From assembly GCF_051954455.1 (NCBI RefSeq), contig NZ_JBQCHS010000027.1, positions 1-53,141 of the forward strand: a DNA stretch of 53,141 bases, given 5' to 3'. Made by a program: the position numbers and the translations under genes. Under the pieces are notes generated by a model. The model did no database searches and had not been told where the DNA came from. It worked only from the letters and a program-made list of their open reading frames with translations. Positions 48,842 through 53,141 of this stretch are shown in pieces. Every line of letters starts with the position of its first letter. Position 1 is the first letter of the stretch. Source of the stretch: Pseudolysinimonas sp051954455 (GTDB lineage: Bacteria > Actinomycetota > Actinomycetes > Actinomycetales > Microbacteriaceae).

Positions 48842-49189
48842 ATGGCCGCCGCGGACGCCGGAGCGATCGGCGCGGCGGTCGCGCGCTTCGTGGAAGGGAT
48901 CGAGACCGATCCGATCCTCGCCCCGCACTGGGGCGACGTCGACCGGCGGCGTCTGCGCCAATACGCGCGGGGCATCGCTCTCCAGGCGGTCGGCGGCCCC
49001 GAGTTCCCGCTCGGCGATGTCGAGGCACGGCACTCCGTGGGGCTCGACGGTCCGGCGTTCGATCGGATCGAGTCGCTTCTCGCCCAATGCCTGGCCGACG
49101 CGGGTGTCTCCGGTGATGTGGTGGACGTGGCGCGCATGCGCGTCGAGGAGCTGCGGTCTCTGTTCATCGAGGCGGAACCGAGCCCCTGA
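48842..49189 (+). CDS. Truncated haemoglobin-like protein
   Basis: This 115-residue protein resembles group I/II truncated globins: AAVARFVEGIETDPILAPHW (helix B/CD region), YARGIALQAVGGPEF (the GGP motif before helix F), then EARHSVGLDGPAFDRIESLL with a His at the proximal (F8) position, and QCLADAGVSGDVVDVARMRV for helices G and H. It is shorter at the N-terminus than usual. It would bind haem and react with oxygen or nitric oxide. AGAGGA five bases upstream supports ATG 48842 over the in-frame start at 48809. Confidence 0.65.
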   Translation: MAAADAGAIGAAVARFVEGIETDPILAPHWGDVDRRRLRQYARGIALQAVGGPEFPLGDVEARHSVGLDGPAFDRIESLLAQCLADAGVSGDVVDVARMRVEELRSLFIEAEPSP

Positions 49190-49199
49190 GCGCCTCGGC

Positions 49200-50432
49200 C
49201 TAGCTCGGCTGGACCGGCACCGGCTCGGTGTCCGGCAGCGGGCTCGCGTCACGACCCCGGAGGTCGGGCGCGGCGCGCCGGAAGAGCACGGGTACGAGCA
49301 GGCCGACCACGGCGAACGCGATGGCGGCGGCGAAGCCGCCGTCGCCCCCGTTGCCGCCCGCCCCGCGGACGGCGTCGATGAGGAAGCCGGCGACGGCGGA
49401 GCCCACCGCCGCGCCGATCAGCTGGCCCGTGCCGACCCAGCCGTAGGCCTCGGCGGTGTCGCTGAATTTCACGCTCGACGAGACGATCGCGAAGATGACG
49501 GCGAGCGAGGGGGCGATGCACGCGCCCGCGATGAGCAGGGCCGCGTTCAGGCTCCAGAACTCCCAGGCCACGAGGGCGAGGCAGGAGCCGATGAGGACGA
49601 TCCCCATCCGCCAGGCGAGGGCCCACGGCCCGACCGGGATCCGGCCGAGGAGCAGCCCGCCGAGCAGGGAGGCGACGGCCCAGATCGCGAGCACGATCCC
49701 CGAGCGCGCGTCGCCCTCGCCGAACGTCGCGATCACCGCGGCCTCCGTCGCCGCGCAGGTGCCGACGAGCAGGAAGCCCACCGCGGTCGCGAGCACGACC
49801 GGGGGCTTCGTCAGCACCGACCCGAAGCGCCGCTTGCTGCGCGGGATCCGCACCCGCCCGACCTCGGGCGAGAGCACGAACCAGGCGCCGCCTCCGACGA
49901 GGAACGCGACGGACAGCAGGATGCCGATCACCGTCGAGACCTGCGTGGCGACCAGCGTCACGACCACCGGACCGGCGATCCAGATGAGCTCCTGCGCCGA
50001 CGCGTCGAGCGAGAACAGCGGTGTCAGCTGCCGCGAGTTGACGAGCTTCGGGTAGATGGTGCGGACCGCGGGCTGGATGGGGGGATAGCTCAGGCCGCTC
50101 AGCAGTCCGAGCAGCATGTAGGCGACGAGCGGCGTGCCGATCGGCGCCAGTGCGATCGCGGTGAGCGCGACGGCGCAGACGGCGATCGTCAGCACGAGGA
50201 CCCGCCGCATGCCCCAGCGGCCCATCCAGCGACTCGTGAGCGGCCCTGAGACGGCCTGCCCGACGCTCGTGGTGGCGAGCACGAGGCCCGCGGCGCCGTA
50301 GCTGCCGAAGATGTGCTCGAGGTGCAGGAGGAAGCCGAGGGAGATCATCCCGCCCGGGAAACGGGCGACGAGCTGCGCGGCGATGATGCGGCCCACCCCG
50401 GGGGTGCGGAGGAGCTGGGCGTACGCGTTCAT
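49200..50432 (-). CDS. MFS transporter (12 TM)
   Basis: This 410-residue protein has about 12 hydrophobic segments with MFS features: TPGVGRIIAAQLVARFPGGM, motif-A-like SRWMGRWGMRRVLVL between helices 2 and 3, GLLSGLSYPPIQPAVRTIYP in helix 4, and a central charged loop VRIPRSKRRFGSVL. The tail is Pro-rich. Substrate unknown; such short MFS proteins often export small organics. The ATG at 50432 is divergent from the alpha-hydroxy-acid oxidase gene, with only 24 bases between the start codons, so the two promoters must overlap. Confidence 0.85.
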   Translation of the reverse strand: MNAYAQLLRTPGVGRIIAAQLVARFPGGMISLGFLLHLEHIFGSYGAAGLVLATTSVGQAVSGPLTSRWMGRWGMRRVLVLTIAVCAVALTAIALAPIGTPLVAYMLLGLLSGLSYPPIQPAVRTIYPKLVNSRQLTPLFSLDASAQELIWIAGPVVVTLVATQVSTVIGILLSVAFLVGGGAWFVLSPEVGRVRIPRSKRRFGSVLTKPPVVLATAVGFLLVGTCAATEAAVIATFGEGDARSGIVLAIWAVASLLGGLLLGRIPVGPWALAWRMGIVLIGSCLALVAWEFWSLNAALLIAGACIAPSLAVIFAIVSSSVKFSDTAEAYGWVGTGQLIGAAVGSAVAGFLIDAVRGAGGNGGDGGFAAAIAFAVVGLLVPVLFRRAAPDLRGRDASPLPDTEPVPVQPS

Positions 50433-50443
50433 CGGCTTTCTCT

Positions 50444-50449
50444 TAGCAT
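50444..50449 (+). promoter_or_regulatory. -10 element, leaderless alpha-hydroxy-acid oxidase gene
   Basis: TAGCAT is followed by seven bases and ATG 50457; no ribosome site. The in-frame ATG at 50448 overlaps this hexamer and is less likely. Confidence 0.45.
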
Positions 50450-50456
50450 GAGCCAC

Positions 50457-51491
50457 ATGCTCGACTGGCTGGCGGACCTGGAGTCGGAGGCTGCGGAAAG
50501 ACTCCCGTGGTACGTCCGAGAGTACTTCGCCGGGACCGTCGGGAGCGCGCAGCAGCGGGATCGCGCCCTCGCCGAATGGGACGCCGTGCGGTTCAGGCCG
50601 GCCGTCCTCCGGGGCGGCCGCGATCTCGATCTGCGGACCCGCGTCCTGGGGCGCGAGATCGCCTCGCCCGTGATGGTGCCGCCGATGTCGCAGCAGCTCG
50701 CCGCTCACCCGGACGGCGAGGCCGAGACGGCACGCGGCGTCGTGCGGGCGGGGTCTCTCCTGGGGGTGTCGACCAACACGGGCGTCGAATTCGAGCGCAT
50801 CGCCGACGCGGGCGCGCCCTGGTGGTTCCAGCTGTATGCGATGAACTCCCCGGAGGTGGAGGCGCAGCTCGTCGATCGGGCCGTCGCGGCCGGCGCATCG
50901 GCGATCATCCTCACGGTCGATCTCTCGGTGGCGCCGATGTCGAAGCCCGGCGTCGATCCGTTGGAGTGGCCGGACGGGCCGGCGAAGCGACGGTATGCCA
51001 ATGTCGCTCCCGACCTTCTCGCCGGAGCCTCGCGCGGCTTCCGTCCGGTCGGTACCGACGACATCCGCGGACTCGCGGAGCGCTCCGGCCTGCCGGTCGT
51101 CGTCAAGGGTGTGCTGCGGGGCGACGATGCGCGCGCGGCGGTCGACGCGGGCGCGTCCGGGCTCATCGTCTCGACGCACGGGGATCGGCGGATGCCGGGT
51201 TCCGTCTCGTCGCTCCGGGCGCTGCCCGAGGTCGTCGACGCCGTCGGCGATCGCGCGGAGGTCTACGTCGACAGCGGGATCCGGTCGGGCGCGCACGTCC
51301 TGGCCGCCCTCGCGCTCGGCGCCCGCGCCGTCTTCGTCGGCCGCCCGGTGCTGTGGGCCCTCGCCTCGCGGGGCGCCGACGGGGTGGCGGAGACACTGGA
51401 CCGCTTCGCGGCCGACACGACGCGGGCTCTGGCGCAGAGCGGCATGCCGAGCCGCGCGGCGCTCGGACCCGATCTCATCGCGTCCTTCTGA
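50457..51491 (+). CDS. FMN-dependent alpha-hydroxy-acid oxidase/dehydrogenase homologue
   Basis: This 344-residue protein has a TIM barrel of the lactate/glycolate oxidase family. It shows YVREYFAGTVGSAQQRDRAL, REIASPVMVPPMSQQLAAHP, STNTGVEFERIAD, WWFQLYAMNS (flavin-side Gln and Tyr), VVVKGVLRGDDARAAVDAGA (Lys) and VYVDSGIRSGAHVLAALALG with GARAVFVGRPVLWAL (FMN phosphate). The catalytic-site segment normally reading NHGGRQLD is STHGDRRMP, keeping His241 and Arg244. The family oxidises L-lactate, glycolate, mandelate or similar acids; isopentenyl-diphosphate isomerase type 2 shares the fold. Substrate not known. Confidence 0.82.
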   Translation: MLDWLADLESEAAERLPWYVREYFAGTVGSAQQRDRALAEWDAVRFRPAVLRGGRDLDLRTRVLGREIASPVMVPPMSQQLAAHPDGEAETARGVVRAGSLLGVSTNTGVEFERIADAGAPWWFQLYAMNSPEVEAQLVDRAVAAGASAIILTVDLSVAPMSKPGVDPLEWPDGPAKRRYANVAPDLLAGASRGFRPVGTDDIRGLAERSGLPVVVKGVLRGDDARAAVDAGASGLIVSTHGDRRMPGSVSSLRALPEVVDAVGDRAEVYVDSGIRSGAHVLAALALGARAVFVGRPVLWALASRGADGVAETLDRFAADTTRALAQSGMPSRAALGPDLIASF

Positions 51492-51530
51492 GCCGGCGAG
51501 GCTGTGGAAACGGGGGATAACTCCGCGGAC

Positions 51531-51539
51531 TTATCCACA
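51531..51539 (+). promoter_or_regulatory. DnaA box upstream of nrdA
   Basis: TTATCCACA is a perfect consensus DnaA box. A related GTTTCCACA occurs on the minus strand at 51513-51521. DnaA is known to regulate nrdAB in E. coli; a similar role here is inference. Confidence 0.55.
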
Positions 51540-51559
51540 ATCTGGGGACGACACGCCCA

Positions 51560-51604
51560 CAACATGTAGTGGTGGTCGTCGTGTCGGTGCCCCGATATAT
51601 AGTG
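51560..51604 (+). promoter_or_regulatory. Two NrdR boxes upstream of nrdA
   Basis: CAACATGTAGTG (51560-51571) and CGATATATAGTG (51593-51604) both match the NrdR consensus core CwAtATaTwGtg with one or two deviations each. Their starts are 33 bases apart, about three helical turns, the usual tandem arrangement. NrdR represses ribonucleotide reductase genes when dATP is high. Confidence 0.8.
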
Positions 51605-51734
51605 ATCGAGCCGCGGTGGACGGGGGTTCCCGCGACAGGCGATCGGCCGTACCCATCGGTCGCCTCGGCATCGCCGAATCAGACCTTGGACAGCAGCGCG
51701 CGTCGCTGGGAGCACCGTAGAAGAGGGAGAACAC

Positions 51735-53141
51735 GTGGCCATCACGGTCGTCAAGCGCAACGGGGAGCGGGAGCCCTACGACGCCAACAAGATCAACCTC
51801 GCGATCGAGCACGCCAGCCGCGGTCTCGACGAGAGCATCACCTGGGTCACGCAGATCGCCTCGGAGCTCGAGCTCACGCTCTTCGACGGCATCACGACCC
51901 AGCAGCTCGACGAGGCCGTCATCCAGGTCGCGCTCCAGAACGTCAAGGACGACCCGCAGTTCGACACCGTCGCCGCGCGCCTGCTCCTCAAGACGATCTA
52001 CAAGCAGGTGCTCGGCGACTACGAGACCGACGACGAGCTGAAGACGCTCCACGCGCAGCACTTCCGCCGCTCGGTCGAGCGCGGCGTCGCGGAGGGTCTG
52101 TTCGAGCCCCGCTTCACCGAGCTGTACGACTTCGACCGTCTCGCCGCGGCTCTCGAGCCGAGCCGCGACGGGCTCCTGAAGTACATCGGCGTCGTCACCC
52201 TCAACAACCGCTACGGCATCAAGGCCCGCAACGGCGAGGCGCTCGAGGTGCCGCAGTTCTTCTGGATGCGCATCGCGATGGGCCTCTCGCTCAACGAGGC
52301 CGACCCCACCTCGGTGGCCCTCGGCTTCTACGAGAAGATGTCGAAGCTCGAGTACATCGCCGCCGGCTCCACGCTCGTCAACGCGGGCACGGCCTACCCG
52401 CAGCTGTCGAACTGCTTCGTCATGGAGATGCAGGACGACATCGAGAACATCGCCAAGTCGGTGCGCGACGTCATGTGGCTGACGAAGGGGACGGGCGGCA
52501 TCGGGCTCTCGGTCACGAAGCTGCGGGCGCAGGGCTCCCCGATCCGCTCGAACAACACGACGTCGACCGGCCCGATCCCGTTCATGCACACGATCGACTC
52601 GGTGCTGCGCGCGGTCAGCCGCGGCGGCAAGAAGTTCGGCGCCCTCTGCTTCTACATGGAGAACTGGCACCTCGACTTCCCCGAGTTCCTCGACCTGCGG
52701 CAGAACTCGGGCGACCCGTACCGCCGCACCCGCACCGCCAACACCGCGGTCTGGATCTCCGACGAGTTCATGAAGCGCGTCCAGAACGACCAGGACTGGT
52801 ACCTCTTCGACCCGCTGGAGGTCGCCGACCTCAACGAGCTCTACGGCAAGGCGTTCTCCGAGCGCTACGCGCACTACGTCGCCGAGGCCGAGGCCGGGCG
52901 CCTGCGGATGTTCAAGAAGATCGGTGCGCGCGCCCAGTTCAAGGACATCCTGATGTCGCTCCAGACCACGAGCCACCCGTGGCTGACGTGGAAGGACACG
53001 ATCAACAACCGCGCCCTCAACAACAACACGGGCACGATCCACCTCTCCAACCTCTGCACGGAGATCTGCCTCCCGCAGGACGAGGAGAACATCTCGGTCT
53101 GCAACCTCGCGTCGATCAACCTCTCGACCCACCTGAGGCTC
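51735..53141 (+). CDS. nrdA: Ribonucleoside-diphosphate reductase class Ia, alpha subunit (3' end beyond window)
   Basis: The window holds 469 codons of NrdA, which reduces ribonucleotides to deoxyribonucleotides using a radical from NrdB. An ATP-cone opens the chain (ITVVKRNGEREPYDANKINL, residues 2-21), so allosteric activity control by ATP/dATP is expected and the class Ib type NrdE is less likely. Active-site residues are Cys227 (LSNCFV), Cys441 and Glu443 (SNLCTEI) and Cys456 (VCNLASINL). TKGTGGIGLSVTKLRAQGSP and TGPIPFMHTIDSVLRAVSRG are loop regions of the barrel. Start GTG 51735 follows AGAGGGAG. NrdR and DnaA boxes lie upstream; nrdB should follow outside the window. Confidence 0.96.
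   Translation, partial: MAITVVKRNGEREPYDANKINLAIEHASRGLDESITWVTQIASELELTLFDGITTQQLDEAVIQVALQNVKDDPQFDTVAARLLLKTIYKQVLGDYETDDELKTLHAQHFRRSVERGVAEGLFEPRFTELYDFDRLAAALEPSRDGLLKYIGVVTLNNRYGIKARNGEALEVPQFFWMRIAMGLSLNEADPTSVALGFYEKMSKLEYIAAGSTLVNAGTAYPQLSNCFVMEMQDDIENIAKSVRDVMWLTKGTGGIGLSVTKLRAQGSPIRSNNTTSTGPIPFMHTIDSVLRAVSRGGKKFGALCFYMENWHLDFPEFLDLRQNSGDPYRRTRTANTAVWISDEFMKRVQNDQDWYLFDPLEVADLNELYGKAFSERYAHYVAEAEAGRLRMFKKIGARAQFKDILMSLQTTSHPWLTWKDTINNRALNNNTGTIHLSNLCTEICLPQDEENISVCNLASINLSTHLRL

Noticed and set aside
51531..51539. Possible replication origin
   Set aside because: Only one perfect DnaA box and one near-match, no AT-rich unwinding region and no dnaA/dnaN neighbours; a regulatory role at nrdA is simpler.
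51531..53132. 533-codon minus-strand frame
   Set aside because: It is antisense to nrdA, whose catalytic cysteines and ATP-cone are unmistakable on the plus strand.
1..53141. CRISPR arrays, insertion sequences, prophage or toxin-antitoxin modules
   Set aside because: No regularly spaced repeats, transposase or integrase motifs, or phage structural genes were seen on either strand.

Overview
The window is about 53 kb of very high-GC chromosomal DNA from an actinobacterium. GC-ending codons, frequent GTG starts and ATGA/GTGA stop-start overlaps support this. The best guess at family is Microbacteriaceae, inferred from a fused CydDC exporter, DUF2510 and DUF6328 proteins, REP-like palindromes containing CGATACGC...GCTACTCG, and many TANNNT-N6/7-start (leaderless-type) promoters. 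No insertion sequence, phage, CRISPR array or rRNA was seen. There is one tRNA gene (tRNA-Ala, CGC). No gene-free stretch exceeds 300 bases.

Layout. 1-7.7 kb is a catabolic block: a remnant of an ester cyclase, an orphan sugar-binding lipoprotein with a divergent DeoR/LacI-type regulator, then a PucR-like regulator divergent from a four-gene overlapping operon (SDR, alpha/beta-barrel protein, FAH-family hydrolase, zinc alcohol dehydrogenase). 7.8-10.7 kb holds a secreted S53 peptidase and a GNAT/RDD pair. 10.7-18 kb is a respiratory module: cydA-cydB-cydDC (cytochrome bd oxidase and its maturation exporter) divergent from a BlaI-type repressor and an M56 membrane protease, with three tandem copies of one operator between them. 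18-21.7 kb has a DUF2510 protein, a DeoR regulator and galT-galK with paired palindromic operators.

21.7-27.7 kb holds an esterase, three aldo/keto reductases, an APC-type permease and an unusual SDR. 27.8-31.7 kb carries a 1242-residue UPF1-like SF1 helicase homologue whose P-loop lysine and DE box are lost. 31.7-36 kb is housekeeping: mscL, fmdB-like, 5-formyl-THF cyclo-ligase, galU, rimJ-like, an Rv0996-like membrane protein and tRNA-Ala. 36-42.5 kb has a PucR/DAO operon, ROK kinase, DUF6328, Dps, a PNPOx-like protein and a YbaK-domain protein. 42.6-47.8 kb has a DHA2 exporter and a LolA-like/ABC operon. 47.9-53.1 kb has small stress-type proteins, an FMN reductase, a truncated globin, an MFS transporter, an alpha-hydroxy-acid oxidase homologue and the 5' two thirds of nrdA behind NrdR and DnaA boxes.

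The most interesting items are the triple operator joining a BlaI/M56 pair to cytochrome bd, the helicase with an inactivated ATPase site, two palindromic repeats that each supply the stop codon of a gene, and two divergent leaderless genes sharing one symmetric -10 element. All calls are from reading the sequence; no database search was run.
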